DNA from: Pseudoalteromonas lipolytica
Lineage (GTDB): Bacteria; Pseudomonadota; Gammaproteobacteria; Enterobacterales; Alteromonadaceae
Reading direction: 5' to 3'
Assembly (NCBI RefSeq): GCF_001306915.1
Contig: NZ_LJTC01000015.1
Location: forward strand, 627 to 64,626
Length of the DNA: 64,000 bases
A program made the position numbers and the translations under genes. Below, one piece after another: positions 28,949-38,131 of this stretch (positions are counted from its first letter, which is position 1; every line of letters starts with the position of its first letter). Below the pieces are notes generated by a model. That model made no database searches. It was not told where the DNA came from and worked only from the letters and a program-made list of their open reading frames with translations.

Positions 28949-29455
28949 TTATATTGCTTTTTTCTGACTCTCTTGTTGTTTCTTGGCTTCAACTTGCTGG
29001 AACATTGAATCCACTAATTCGATAATTTTATCGTTTGCATCAATAAATTTATCCAAACCACCACCCGTTCGATAGCTTGCTTGCGCAATTGTTTTAGATT
29101 GGTCAACATTAGTGACCCAGATATTGGCATAGGCCATATAAAGAGCTAAATCCCAATGCCAGTTCGCAACATAAAATGCAATTGCATCACAACCGTTTGT
29201 GTTAGCAGTTGAGATGTCTGTTTGATACGCTTGGTGTTTCATAACATAGTTAGCCGGTATCACGCGTGTTTGCACGTTATGTTTTGCAAAACCTGTTTGC
29301 AATGATGTTACAACACCTTCTTTAACTGCTTGATGCTCTGCAATACACACAGTTTTTGGTTTTTCCGCTTCAAAACGACTTACATCTTGTTTCGCCGCAC
29401 ATCCAGCAAGGATAGTTACCGCAGCAGCAACAGCTGACATTTTTAAATATTTCAT
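28949..29455 (-). CDS. Sbal_3080-type lipoprotein
   Basis: A 168-residue predicted lipoprotein: MKYLKMSAVAAAVTILAGC contains the lipobox LAGC. The mature part (KPKTVCIAEHQAVKEGVV, NGCDAIAFYVANWHWDLALYM, YANIWVTN, ASYRTGGGLDKFIDANDKI) resembles the Sbal_3080 lipoprotein family found in Shewanella and relatives, whose role is unknown. Ala after the Cys suggests outer-membrane sorting. AAAGGAAAA precedes the ATG. It is downstream of the CBM9/DUF5916 gene on the same strand, separated by about 25 bases, so probably one transcript. Confidence 0.78.
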   Translation of the reverse strand: MKYLKMSAVAAAVTILAGCAAKQDVSRFEAEKPKTVCIAEHQAVKEGVVTSLQTGFAKHNVQTRVIPANYVMKHQAYQTDISTANTNGCDAIAFYVANWHWDLALYMAYANIWVTNVDQSKTIAQASYRTGGGLDKFIDANDKIIELVDSMFQQVEAKKQQESQKKAI

Positions 29456-29480
29456 TATGATTTTCCTTTTTTATAATTAC

Positions 29481-31733
29481 TTAGAGCTGCCATGCATAGC
29501 TTAGTTTAGTGAAGAAGGTACGCTCGTCACGCTCAAGACTTTTCAAAGAGTCGTCTTGATATCCTTTGTCTGAATAACCTAAGTAAAACAGCGTCTGAGA
29601 GTTAATTTTGTATGAATACACCAGCTGACTGCCATAATCGCGGTTAGTTTGACTGACATCAAATCGATAAGCTTCGTTGTTTCGATCGACATCTTCAAAC
29701 TGCAAAACGAGTTTTAGCATTGAGCGCATATTAAATTTATAATAAACACGTAAATCAGTTAAATTTGCAGTATAAACACGATCATTTTGTTCGTTATCTA
29801 GATAGCTGTAACTGTGCTCTAGTTGAACCTGCCAATGATCGTTAATATCCCATGTCATCTCAGGTTCAATACGAACCATGGTACCTAAAGCTGCATTACT
29901 GTAATCAATTTTGCTGCCATATTGAGCATACAATAAGAACCGCACATCACGAATAGGTCTAAAACCACCGTAGATATAGCCTATATTTTGATTAAAGAAC
30001 TCGCCGGCATAAAACTCATTACGATGAATAAAGCCAATTTCTGTTTGCGACTGCATCTTACCTTTAAAAGTAATAAAGCCATCGTATTCTTCTTCGAGTA
30101 AGTCGCCATTTTGTGCCCACGTTTTATCCCACTCAACATTGTAGCTGTACTCTGTGATTGCATCATCAGCATCACGATACCAAGTTTGCCCACCACCTAA
30201 TTGTACTTGTTCGTAATCAACTTTAGCTTGGTAGCCTAAATCAGAGCGGTATTCTTTACCTATATTTTCGTAATTAGCATAGACTTCGTAATCACGCTTA
30301 GTTCTTGTAAATTCAATAGCATAAGCTTGATCGGATTGATTCTTATCAACGCCATAATAATCAACTAAAAATTCTGAGTTAGTGGTATCTGTGCTTGCAA
30401 CTTGATACTGCAAACTATCTGATTGGTTAAACCAATAACTACCATCAATCGATAACACGGTATTATGGTAATCATCATTTTCACGGTGAGTGCTCATCAC
30501 ACCAATTGTGCCTTTTTGGCCAATATCAAACTGATAACGCCCCGCTACTGCTTGCGTTTTATCTGCCAGATTAGCAAAGCCCGACCCTTGATTTGTCGGA
30601 AGTAAAACACTGGTATTCTGATCATCAGCGTACATAAAACCATAGCTGTGCGCGCCGGTTTTACCAGTTAATTTTAAACCTACATCAGGTTCAGCAATCA
30701 TTCGCGTATATAAAAGCTCTAGTTGGCTGGTATTAAAATAAGACGCACCATCTAAAAAGAATGGACGCTTTTCAGCATAATAAATTGAATAAGTGGTGTT
30801 TACATCAAGTTCGAGTGAGTCTGCCTCGACTTGCGAAAAGTCAGGATTAATAGTGGCATTAATAACCGCATCTTGCGTCACACCCCAACGTAAGTCCAAG
30901 CCTGCTTCAGTATCAATATCGCCATTTTGCCAATCACCCGGCACTGTGTCTTTGCTATCATGACGAAGCGCAGTTAAAGTGGGTGTAAGCTGAATATTTT
31001 GGCTTTCTGTCATGTTGGCAAAACCTGTGAGTTTATCAAACTGACAAAAGCTACATTTTACATCTCGGTCAAAACCAACGTTCGACATTTGATAATACAC
31101 ATCACGCGGGTAATTTCGCCATACTGCAAAACTCCACGTTAATTCGGCCTGGTCTTTTGGAAAGCGAAGTGCAGTGAATGGAATACGCATTTCAACAACA
31201 TAGCCGTCCTCTGTTATTTGCCCTGCGCTATCCCAAATAGCATCCCATGATGGGTCTTCCACCCAATCATCAATATCTGTCATGCGCATATCACCTTGCG
31301 CACCCAATGGATTTACATAAAACTCATAGCCAGTTCGTTCATCATTAAAAGTATCAATCATCAAGGCAACATTGTCGTCTTGCCAAAGTGTGTCGCGATC
31401 TCGAAGAGCGGCACGAATTTGCGAAGGATCATTATCTTTTGCAATAAAACCCACATACAAGTACTTGCCATCTTCGTACATGTAAGCATCGGTTTGCACG
31501 AGCGGTGTGCCTTTTTCGGTTGGTTCGTTCTGATATTTTAATGGAACTTTAGTGGCGTATTGCCAGTGTGGCTCATCCATCACACCATCAACGCTAATAG
31601 ACTCTTTAATATGGGCAAGGGAGAACTCAGCCTTATCAAATGCATTAGCAGAAAAAGGCACACTAGCAACACTGAGTAAAAAAGTAGGGGCGATTATTTT
31701 ATTTATTATTCTTTTTATGTACTGCATAAACAT
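29481..31733 (-). CDS. CBM9-like/DUF5916 outer-membrane protein
   Basis: About 750 residues. After a signal peptide (MQYIKRIINKIIAPTFLLSV..., cleavage near SANA) comes a CBM9-like domain (about 40-240) with ISVDGVMDEPHWQYA, LYVGFIAKDNDP and YEFYVNPLGAQGD. Then a large beta-rich DUF5916 part follows, with many strands ending in RTFFTKLSYAWQL, typical of an outer-membrane barrel closing with an aromatic residue. Conserved VEADSLELDVNTTYSIYYAEKRPFF marks the family. The longest frame opens with GTG at 31745; ATG codons at 31733 and 31727 give a normal signal peptide and are preferred. It may bind or import sugars or peptides; the substrate is unknown. Confidence 0.82.
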   Translation of the reverse strand: MFMQYIKRIINKIIAPTFLLSVASVPFSANAFDKAEFSLAHIKESISVDGVMDEPHWQYATKVPLKYQNEPTEKGTPLVQTDAYMYEDGKYLYVGFIAKDNDPSQIRAALRDRDTLWQDDNVALMIDTFNDERTGYEFYVNPLGAQGDMRMTDIDDWVEDPSWDAIWDSAGQITEDGYVVEMRIPFTALRFPKDQAELTWSFAVWRNYPRDVYYQMSNVGFDRDVKCSFCQFDKLTGFANMTESQNIQLTPTLTALRHDSKDTVPGDWQNGDIDTEAGLDLRWGVTQDAVINATINPDFSQVEADSLELDVNTTYSIYYAEKRPFFLDGASYFNTSQLELLYTRMIAEPDVGLKLTGKTGAHSYGFMYADDQNTSVLLPTNQGSGFANLADKTQAVAGRYQFDIGQKGTIGVMSTHRENDDYHNTVLSIDGSYWFNQSDSLQYQVASTDTTNSEFLVDYYGVDKNQSDQAYAIEFTRTKRDYEVYANYENIGKEYRSDLGYQAKVDYEQVQLGGGQTWYRDADDAITEYSYNVEWDKTWAQNGDLLEEEYDGFITFKGKMQSQTEIGFIHRNEFYAGEFFNQNIGYIYGGFRPIRDVRFLLYAQYGSKIDYSNAALGTMVRIEPEMTWDINDHWQVQLEHSYSYLDNEQNDRVYTANLTDLRVYYKFNMRSMLKLVLQFEDVDRNNEAYRFDVSQTNRDYGSQLVYSYKINSQTLFYLGYSDKGYQDDSLKSLERDERTFFTKLSYAWQL

Positions 31734-31744
31734 CCATTTAGACA

Positions 31745-31756
31745 CTAACGCGTTAG
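31745..31756. promoter_or_regulatory. 12-bp palindrome upstream of the CBM9/DUF5916 gene
   Basis: CTAACGCGTTAG is a perfect palindrome with a CG centre, 11 bases before the preferred start codon. LacI-family operators often show such CG-centred symmetry. A palindrome of this size is expected several times by chance in 64 kb, so this is only a candidate. Confidence 0.3.
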
Positions 31757-31876
31757 AAACGCTACTTGACTGATTTCAAAGCGATTGTAATTCATCAAGG
31801 TACATTTGTTAATCTAATTTTGCATTTAACTGTATAAAAATTAACAAAATACTCCATTTGTACGATTAGCAGAGCC

Positions 31877-31914
31877 AAAAAAGCCCCATTGCCAAACAGC
31901 AATGGGGCTTTTTT
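31877..31914 (-). terminator. Strong terminator downstream of the RhlE-like helicase gene
   Basis: GCCCCATTGC pairs with GCAATGGGGC around a six-base loop, flanked by six A and six T, so it can work on both strands. It lies about 35 bases past the helicase stop. Confidence 0.92.
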
Positions 31915-31947
31915 ATAGAAGCTCTTATCGTTTGTTATCGAAATTCA

Positions 31948-33249
31948 TTACTTTTTAAGGCTTAATTTATTGCCTTTCAAAGATTTGCGAACATTTGCGA
32001 TACGTGAACGATTCTTCGCACGCGCTTCACCCGTTGCCTGACCCGAAGCCTTATTTGTACGGCTACGGCGTAAATGCGACGGCTTTTTACCAATTTTATC
32101 AATCAGTACTTCACGGCTGCTTACTTCATAACCTGGTAAAACAACACGCTTGATGCGCTGTCCAATTAGCTTTTCGATATCGAATAAAGTGTTTTCTTCC
32201 TCACGGCTCACAAACGAAATAGCTTGGCCCGGCTTACCAGCACGACCTGTACGGCCGATACGGTGTACGTAGTCTTCTGCAAGCCAAGGTAGGTCGATGT
32301 TGATCACACGTGGTAACCCTTCAATATCAATACCTCGGGCAGCTACTTCGGTTGCGACTAGTACGCGAACTTTACCTTCTTTAAACTCGCGTAAAGCGCG
32401 GCGGCGGTTACCTTGGGTTTTATCACCATGACAAACAACAGCAGGAATACCATCAAGGTTAAGCTCCTTTACAAGCTCATCGGCAGTTTCTTTCATGTTT
32501 ACGAAAACAAGTACTTGCTGCCAGTTTTTCTTTCCTATCAATTCAGATAAAAGCTCTTGCTTACGGCGCTCTTCTACAGGATACACAACATGTTGCACTG
32601 TTTCTGCAGTACTGTTTGTTTGATCAACACGAATGATTTCAGGCTGCTTTAGTACTTTACTCGCAAATTGTTTAATTGCCGCCGGGAAAGTGGCAGAGAA
32701 CAATAAGATTTGACGCGCTTCATCACAGCCATTAATAACCGTTTGCATATCGCTGATAAAGCCCATGTCTAGCATACGGTCAGCTTCATCAAGCACTAAA
32801 TGCTTAACATTAGCTAAGCTGATGTTACCTAAACGAATATGATCAAGTAAGCGCCCTGGCGTTGCAACTACAATGTCAACACCCGCTTTCAAATCGTTAG
32901 CTTGACCCGCTAGATTGATACCACCAAACAAGCACACTGTTTTGAGTTCAGTGTATTTTGCAAACGCTTTAAAGTTATTAGCAATTTGCTCAGCTAACTC
33001 GCGAGTAGGTGCAAGCACTAGTGCACTTGGTGCATTATTTTCGCTAACAGTTGATTCTGATAATTTTTGGATAAGTGGTAAAGCAAATGCAGCGGTTTTA
33101 CCCGTGCCTGTTTGCGCACTGACGAGTACGTCTTTGCCTTTTCTTATTGCAGGAATTGCACTACGTTGAACGGGAGTAAGCGTTTCGAAGTTAAGCTCTT
33201 CTAATGCCTGTAAAAGCTCAGAAGAAAAACTAAATGATTTAAAATTCAT
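31948..33249 (-). CDS. DEAD-box ATP-dependent RNA helicase, RhlE-like
   Basis: A 433-residue DEAD-box helicase. The Q motif (FETLTPVQRSAIP), Walker A AQTGTGKT, PTRELAEQI, ATPGRLLDHI, the DEAD box in VLDEADRMLDMGF, SATFP, VFVNMKETADEL, VATEVAARGIDI and HRIGRTGRAG are all intact in usual order. A basic C-terminal tail (~385-433: RRSRTNKASGQATGEARAKN, then RSRIANVRKS) likely binds RNA. Length and motifs suit the RhlE group acting in ribosome assembly or mRNA turnover, often at low temperature. It is a single-gene unit: own terminator downstream, and the aryl-polyene operon terminates just upstream. Confidence 0.92.
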   Translation of the reverse strand: MNFKSFSFSSELLQALEELNFETLTPVQRSAIPAIRKGKDVLVSAQTGTGKTAAFALPLIQKLSESTVSENNAPSALVLAPTRELAEQIANNFKAFAKYTELKTVCLFGGINLAGQANDLKAGVDIVVATPGRLLDHIRLGNISLANVKHLVLDEADRMLDMGFISDMQTVINGCDEARQILLFSATFPAAIKQFASKVLKQPEIIRVDQTNSTAETVQHVVYPVEERRKQELLSELIGKKNWQQVLVFVNMKETADELVKELNLDGIPAVVCHGDKTQGNRRRALREFKEGKVRVLVATEVAARGIDIEGLPRVINIDLPWLAEDYVHRIGRTGRAGKPGQAISFVSREEENTLFDIEKLIGQRIKRVVLPGYEVSSREVLIDKIGKKPSHLRRSRTNKASGQATGEARAKNRSRIANVRKSLKGNKLSLKK

Positions 33250-33295
33250 GCTGTATAACCTGCGGCCATCATATCAAGGGTCGCAAATTATACAG

Positions 33296-33334
33296 AAAAA
33301 AAATGACTTTAGTTAGTTATAACTTAACTAAAGT
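33296..33334 (-). terminator. Terminator of the aryl-polyene operon, overlapping the last gene
   Basis: On the minus strand ACTTTAGTTA pairs with TAACTAAAGT, followed by CA and eight T. The first arm lies inside the last codons of the small secreted protein gene, so the stop codon is in the loop. Confidence 0.82.
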
Positions 33335-33748
33335 GCCTTTTAATGCCACACCAGCGATAAACGTACCCGCACCACATTGATATTCTGTTTGGCTAACAAA
33401 CTCACGCTTCTTGTAATACGATTGAATATTTACAACTGCATTCATGCCTTCACGGACAGCACGCTCTTGTAATGCTTTTAAAGCACTTAGCATTACCCAC
33501 TCACACGCTTCTCGGTCAGTTTTATTAAATGCATTGGTTTTCTTGTTGGTGATCACTTCACCATAAGTTGTTTTAATCGTGTTATGACTTTGATCAGCAA
33601 AATACAGCGGAATATCTAACAATGCTTGTTTCGCTTTGGTGGTTTCAAGTAATGCTTGTACAGGTAGTGTTTGTAAATCATCACGTGCAAAACTGTTTGC
33701 TGAAAACAAACAAGCTACTAAAACACATGCAAGGGTCAATAACTTCAT
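33317..33748 (-). CDS. Small secreted protein of the 'excinuclease'-mislabelled family
   Basis: A 143-residue exported protein with signal peptide (MKLLTLACVLVACLFSANSFA). The mature chain contains YGEVITNKKTNAFNKTDREA, then CEWVMLSALKALQERAVREG, MNAVVNIQSYYKK and YQCGAGTFIAGVALKGTLVKL. The AL-x-ALxxRAxxxGxNAVV pattern recalls YbjQ-like small domains. Relatives are often labelled excinuclease ATPase subunit, which the sequence does not support: no Walker motif and it is secreted. Two Cys could form a disulfide. It directly abuts the MipA/OmpV gene and is the last gene of the operon, suggesting an envelope task linked to the pigment lipid. Confidence 0.7.
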   Translation of the reverse strand: MKLLTLACVLVACLFSANSFARDDLQTLPVQALLETTKAKQALLDIPLYFADQSHNTIKTTYGEVITNKKTNAFNKTDREACEWVMLSALKALQERAVREGMNAVVNIQSYYKKREFVSQTEYQCGAGTFIAGVALKGTLVKL

Positions 33749-34579
33749 TTAAAAATTCCTTCTATAAAATTTCCATGCAACGCCAAAACCGACCGAAACA
33801 TTATAATCTTGCTTCACGAGTGGGCTTGCATCTTGTTGACTGTTAGCAAGATGGTGATATTTAACAAAACCACCTAACCAATACTTTGGTGTGTCAAAAT
33901 GTACCCCAATTGATACATCAGCACCAGAAAAACCTGAACGACTTGAGTATGCTTGGCGAGTTTCATTGCTATGTAAGTCACTCACTCCATAGTAGTAATC
34001 AAGGTATTTATCGCTAGCAAAGTTGATATTGCCACGAAACGCTAATGAAAATTGTGAATCCGCTTTTTCGATGATCGGCACTCGATAATACACACTTGGC
34101 CCATAACGCCAGCCAATATCATCAATACCAGAGAAATCTGTCGCAATGGCTTTGCGTGCAAACAGGCTTAAATACAAGTGCTGTCTAGAATTTGGTTCAC
34201 CTATTAAGTAGTAATTAAGCGAAGGCCCTAATTCAAACACCCAATCTAGATCATCCATACCTTCTCGGGCTTTGTTATCTTCACTATCAACTGCAAGACC
34301 TACGCTTGCAGATAAATCTAAATGGAGATTTTCTTGCTGCCACAAAAAGCCAGTGAAACTATTACGGTCTATGGCCATTGTGTCACTTTGATAACGAAAA
34401 TAAGGCACAGGCAATAGGTATTGCTCACTTTCATCTGAACCTAAATAATGCGGGATATCTGCATAAAAAAGGCCTGCACCGAACTCCATTTTTGCAGTGC
34501 CCTTTTCTCCACTGTCTTCTGCAGCATAAGCATTAAAAGTTAGAATAAATAAAATACTTATGATGCAGCGCTTGATCAT
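33749..34579 (-). CDS. MipA/OmpV family outer-membrane protein
   Basis: About 276 residues with a signal peptide (MIKRCIISILFILTFNAYAA) and a MipA/OmpV barrel: GAGLFYADIPHYLGSDESEQ, LLPVPYFRYQSDTMAIDRN, LDLSASVGLAVDSEDNKAR, FELGPSLNYYL, RYGPSVYYRVP and a terminal YNVSVGFGVAWKFYRRNF. The ATG at 34579 overlaps the TGA of the preceding ketosynthase gene in an ATGA junction, indicating translational coupling; the longer GTG start is rejected for this reason. Family members scaffold murein enzymes or serve as outer-membrane channels. Being coupled to the aryl-polyene operon it may help place the product in the outer membrane, which is inference. Confidence 0.85.
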   Translation of the reverse strand: MIKRCIISILFILTFNAYAAEDSGEKGTAKMEFGAGLFYADIPHYLGSDESEQYLLPVPYFRYQSDTMAIDRNSFTGFLWQQENLHLDLSASVGLAVDSEDNKAREGMDDLDWVFELGPSLNYYLIGEPNSRQHLYLSLFARKAIATDFSGIDDIGWRYGPSVYYRVPIIEKADSQFSLAFRGNINFASDKYLDYYYGVSDLHSNETRQAYSSRSGFSGADVSIGVHFDTPKYWLGGFVKYHHLANSQQDASPLVKQDYNVSVGFGVAWKFYRRNF

Positions 34580-35802
34580 GCTTGCCACTTTTTAAAAATT
34601 AACGAGGTATTGATACCACCAAACGCAAAGTTATTACTCATAATGTAATCTGTTTGCATTTCACGGCCATTGCCTTTGATATAATCTAAATCAGCACACT
34701 CAGGGTCGACATCCGTTAAATTGATAGTAGGTGCAAACCAACAATCATTCATCATATTGATACTCGCCCATGCTTCAATGGCGCCACACGCTCCTAAGGT
34801 ATGACCTAAATAGCTTTTTAATGAACTAATAGGTTTCTTGCCAAGGGCGTTGAAAGTCGCTAGAGACTCCGCAATATCACCTCGATCTGTTGACGTACCA
34901 TGAGCATTCACATAGCCAATTTGATCCGCTGTAAGCTGTGCATCATGAAGGGCCATTTCGATAGCCACTTGCATTGTTTCTGCGGTAGGTTGCGTAACAT
35001 GTTGACCATCTGAGTTACAACCAAAACCGACGAGCTCCGCATAAATGGTTGCTCCACGGGCTAGGGCATGCTCATACTCTTCTAAAATGAGTGTGCCTGC
35101 ACCTTCACCAATAACCAGACCATCACGATTTTGATCAAATGGTCGTGGCGTGCTTTTCGCAGCATCATTTTTTGTGCTGGTCGCGTACAAGGTGTCAAAT
35201 ACCGCGGCTTCTGTGATGCATAACTCTTCTGCGCCACCAGCCACCATGGCTTTTTGACGGCCATACTTTATCGCTTCGTAAGCATAACCAATACCTTGCG
35301 AGCCCGATGTACAGGCAGAGCTGGTGGTGATCACGCGACCTTTTAAACCAAAAAAGACACCCACATTCACAGGCGCTGTATGCGCCATCATCTGGATGTA
35401 ACTGGTGGCCGTTACGCCCGTCATTTCGCCGGTTTCCATCATTTTTGCAAAAGCCAATAATGGTGGTGTTGACCCCGTTGACGAGCCAAAAGCAATGCCT
35501 GTAGAGCCATCGGTTAGGCTAGGATGCTCTAATAGCCCAGCTTCTTCTAAAGCAAGCTCTGTAGTACGGGTCGACATCATAGCAACACGCCCCATTGAGC
35601 GAACTTGTTTACGCTTATAATGACTTGGTTTAGTAAAATGAGTAACAGGTGCCGCTAGTCGAGTGTTTAGTTCTGGCGCCACATCCCAGTCAGTCATGTA
35701 CTGAACGGCATTTTCACCTTTTTGCAAAGCGGTTTTAAACTCGCCCCAGGTATCACCTAATGCAGTGATGGCAGACATGCCTGTAACAACAACACGCTTC
35801 AT
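34576..35802 (-). CDS. Beta-ketoacyl-ACP synthase (FabF/ApeO-like)
   Basis: A 408-residue condensing enzyme with the full Cys-His-His triad: Cys in TTSSACTSGSQGIG, His in NAHGTSTDRGD and His in SSLKSYLGHTLGACGAIE. It should extend the polyene chain by decarboxylative condensation with malonyl-ACP, together with the second ketosynthase in the operon. Matches ketosynthases such as ApeO of known aryl-polyene clusters. Its start shares one base with the FabG stop (TAATG) and its stop overlaps the MipA/OmpV start (ATGA), so translation of three genes is coupled. Confidence 0.92.
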   Translation of the reverse strand: MKRVVVTGMSAITALGDTWGEFKTALQKGENAVQYMTDWDVAPELNTRLAAPVTHFTKPSHYKRKQVRSMGRVAMMSTRTTELALEEAGLLEHPSLTDGSTGIAFGSSTGSTPPLLAFAKMMETGEMTGVTATSYIQMMAHTAPVNVGVFFGLKGRVITTSSACTSGSQGIGYAYEAIKYGRQKAMVAGGAEELCITEAAVFDTLYATSTKNDAAKSTPRPFDQNRDGLVIGEGAGTLILEEYEHALARGATIYAELVGFGCNSDGQHVTQPTAETMQVAIEMALHDAQLTADQIGYVNAHGTSTDRGDIAESLATFNALGKKPISSLKSYLGHTLGACGAIEAWASINMMNDCWFAPTINLTDVDPECADLDYIKGNGREMQTDYIMSNNFAFGGINTSLIFKKWQA

Positions 35803-36527
35803 TACACCATACCGCCATTCACAGAAATAACTTGGCGGGTGATATACGCAGCGTCATCGGAACACAAGAACGACACAGTGCCAGCTACTTCATTAACTGA
35901 ACCCATACGTTTTAATGGAATCATTTTTAGCATTTCATCAACCGGTAAATCGTCTGTCATTTCGGTTTCGATTAACCCTGGTGCCACGCAGTTAACGGTG
36001 ATCTTACGCTTTGCAAGCTCAAGCGAAAGCGCTTTGGTCGCACCAATAATGCCCGCTTTAGCGGCACTGTAGTTAACTTGCCCGCGATTACCGGCAATCC
36101 CTGACACTGATGCCATAGTGACAATCCGGCCACCTTTACGACCTTGCACCATTGGCATCACCGTTGGATGAACCACATTGTAAAAACCGTCAAGGCCCGT
36201 GCGGATCACTTTATCCCAATCATCACCTTGCATCGCAGGGAACGCCATATCATTCGTGATACCAGCATTACAGATCACCCCATAATACGCTCCGTGCTCG
36301 GCAATATCAGCTTCAATTTGTTGTTTCGCACGCTCTCTATCGCAAACATCAAATTGCAATAGGCTTGCATGACGACCAAGCGCACTAATTTCTTCACAGG
36401 TTTGCTCTGCTTCAGCCACACCACTGCGACAATGAACAGCAATATCAAAGCCATCGTTAGCTAATCTAAGTGCGATTGCTTTGCCAATACCACGGCTTGA
36501 GCCGGTGACTAAAATACGTTTTGTCAT
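35802..36527 (-). CDS. 3-oxoacyl-ACP reductase (FabG/ApeQ-like)
   Basis: A 241-residue short-chain dehydrogenase: NADP-binding TGSSRGIGKAIA, CNAGITND, catalytic Ser in MASVSGIAGN, Tyr-x-x-x-Lys in VNYSAAKAG, and the PGLIETEMTDDLP loop. It reduces the beta-keto group during polyene chain growth. A longer frame extends upstream inside the dehydratase gene, but the ATG at 36527 forms an ATGA overlap with the dehydratase stop and begins MTKRILVTGS, the normal FabG start. Corresponds to ApeQ in described clusters. Confidence 0.92.
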   Translation of the reverse strand: MTKRILVTGSSRGIGKAIALRLANDGFDIAVHCRSGVAEAEQTCEEISALGRHASLLQFDVCDRERAKQQIEADIAEHGAYYGVICNAGITNDMAFPAMQGDDWDKVIRTGLDGFYNVVHPTVMPMVQGRKGGRIVTMASVSGIAGNRGQVNYSAAKAGIIGATKALSLELAKRKITVNCVAPGLIETEMTDDLPVDEMLKMIPLKRMGSVNEVAGTVSFLCSDDAAYITRQVISVNGGMV

Positions 36528-36979
36528 TGATTTTCTCTTATAAACTGCATGGGGTCTTGTGGTTGAAACACATTGATTTTTGCTTCTGCTAAGCATGTTT
36601 CATCGCTGTGTATTTGACACTCAAATACACTTAACCCTGATTCTTCTTGATATAATTTTGTCACCGAGACTTTAAGCGTTTGCTCGTTTTTAAATACCGG
36701 TGCATAGGTTTTATATTTGCGCGTGCCAATTAAAAAACCAATTTGTACTTCATTTCCTTTGTCTTTTGCCAGCGCACCCGCGTAAGCTGCGATAGTTTGC
36801 GCCATATATTCACAGCCAATATAACTGGCAACCCCATTTAAGCTCTCGTCATAAAACGGGCTTTGTGAACTAATATCCACTTCACAGCAACCTGACTCTT
36901 CGCTGTAACTAGATAGGCGATTGAGCAATATCATTGGTTCGCTATGAGGGACGACTTGCTCAATTTTATAGTGATTCAT
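36524..36979 (-). CDS. Hotdog-fold 3-hydroxyacyl-ACP dehydratase (ApeP-like)
   Basis: A 151-residue hotdog protein. VVPHSEPMILLNRL carries the conserved His of this dehydratase group; SYIGCEYMAQTIAAYAGALA has the partner acidic residue on the central helix; IGFLIGTRKYKTYAPVF and LSVFECQI complete the pattern. It is expected to dehydrate 3-hydroxyacyl-ACP to the trans double bond that makes the conjugated chain, as ApeP does. It overlaps the upstream ketosynthase gene by 14 bases and the downstream FabG gene by four. Confidence 0.86.
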   Translation of the reverse strand: MNHYKIEQVVPHSEPMILLNRLSSYSEESGCCEVDISSQSPFYDESLNGVASYIGCEYMAQTIAAYAGALAKDKGNEVQIGFLIGTRKYKTYAPVFKNEQTLKVSVTKLYQEESGLSVFECQIHSDETCLAEAKINVFQPQDPMQFIRENQ

Positions 36980-38129
36980 TTAGATGTCCTAGTACTACAC
37001 TGACATTATTGCCACCAAAGGCAAACGAATTTGATAAACAGGTGTTAATTACTGCCTTTTCTGGCTGTGTTATTAAACCAATTTCAGCCAAAGAGTCGTC
37101 TTTTATCACCTGATTACATACTAATTGATTAAATTCCGGGTAGGCCAAATAGAGCCAACATAAGCCCGCTTCTAAGGCACCTGCAGCACCTAGAGTATGG
37201 CCGGTCAAATGTTTAGAAGAGCTCACTTTAGTATTTTTTCCAAATACCTCACTGATTGCCAGAGATTCCATCGCATCATTTTGCGGTGTAGCTGTTCCAT
37301 GGGCATTAATGTAGTCAATATCTGAAGGTGTTAAATTCGCGTCTTGCAATGCCATTGTCATAGCTGCGATTGCACCAGAACCGTCTGCAATCGGTGCTGA
37401 AATATGGTGGGCGTCAGAGCTTTCACCACCACCTAAAAAGGCAATACTTTGTTTTGTGTGCTGCTCTTTACTCATAATAAATAATGCTGCGGCTTCACCA
37501 ATATTGATACCAGCTCTGTCGCCACTAAACGGCTTACAGATTTCATCGCTGATCGAAGATAACGAATCAAAGCCATTAATAGTGAGTTGACACAAGCTAT
37601 CTACCCCACCACAAATTACCACATCGGCTAAATCAGCACTGAGTAAGGCACGCGCACTAATAAGCGCCTTGGCACTTGAACTACACGCAGTTGAAATGCT
37701 GTAACTTGGCCCCTTCGCAGCGAGTTTTTTGGCAATATAATTGGCGGGTGCAACGAGTGCTTGGTCGTAATAATCAAATTCCTCTGGCCACTTTCCCTTC
37801 GCTGCATGGGCTTTTCGGCCTCTCTCACCTTCTTGAATTGCAGCAGTACTGGTACCAATCACCACAGCAATACGGCTACTCGGAATGTCTATGTTTGCTA
37901 ATGTGTTAGCAATTTGCCCCAGCGCTAAATCGATTAGCTGATAAAATCGCATTGATGCGGTTAATGGCAGTTCATCAACCAAACCCACAAAGGTTGGGCG
38001 CTGCTCAAATGCAAGCGACGTCACCTCTGTGAGTGTTTGTTTAGGTTGCAAGCTGATACTTTGCATTGTTTGTTGATGACCAACCCCCAATGCACTAACA
38101 ATACCTAAGTCGTTAAGCCAAAATGGCAT
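36966..38129 (-). CDS. Beta-ketoacyl-ACP synthase (FabB/ApeR-like)
   Basis: A 387-residue ketosynthase with intact triad: Cys in ISTACSSSAKALIS, His in NAHGTATPQNDAME and His in SSKHLTGHTLGAAGALEAG. Second condensing enzyme of the operon and likely the one for priming or early cycles, by analogy to the paired ApeR and ApeO; the division of labour cannot be told by eye. The frame opens at TTG 38135, but the ATG at 38129 (MPFWLNDLGIVSALGVGHQQ) is more plausible, three bases after the DUF3261 stop. Confidence 0.92.
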   Translation of the reverse strand: MPFWLNDLGIVSALGVGHQQTMQSISLQPKQTLTEVTSLAFEQRPTFVGLVDELPLTASMRFYQLIDLALGQIANTLANIDIPSSRIAVVIGTSTAAIQEGERGRKAHAAKGKWPEEFDYYDQALVAPANYIAKKLAAKGPSYSISTACSSSAKALISARALLSADLADVVICGGVDSLCQLTINGFDSLSSISDEICKPFSGDRAGINIGEAAALFIMSKEQHTKQSIAFLGGGESSDAHHISAPIADGSGAIAAMTMALQDANLTPSDIDYINAHGTATPQNDAMESLAISEVFGKNTKVSSSKHLTGHTLGAAGALEAGLCWLYLAYPEFNQLVCNQVIKDDSLAEIGLITQPEKAVINTCLSNSFAFGGNNVSVVLGHLNESL

Positions 38130-38131
38130 AA

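Noticed and set aside
33317-33748. Possible excinuclease ATPase subunit label for the small secreted protein
   Set aside because: No ATPase motifs and a clear signal peptide; the label is an inherited misnomer.
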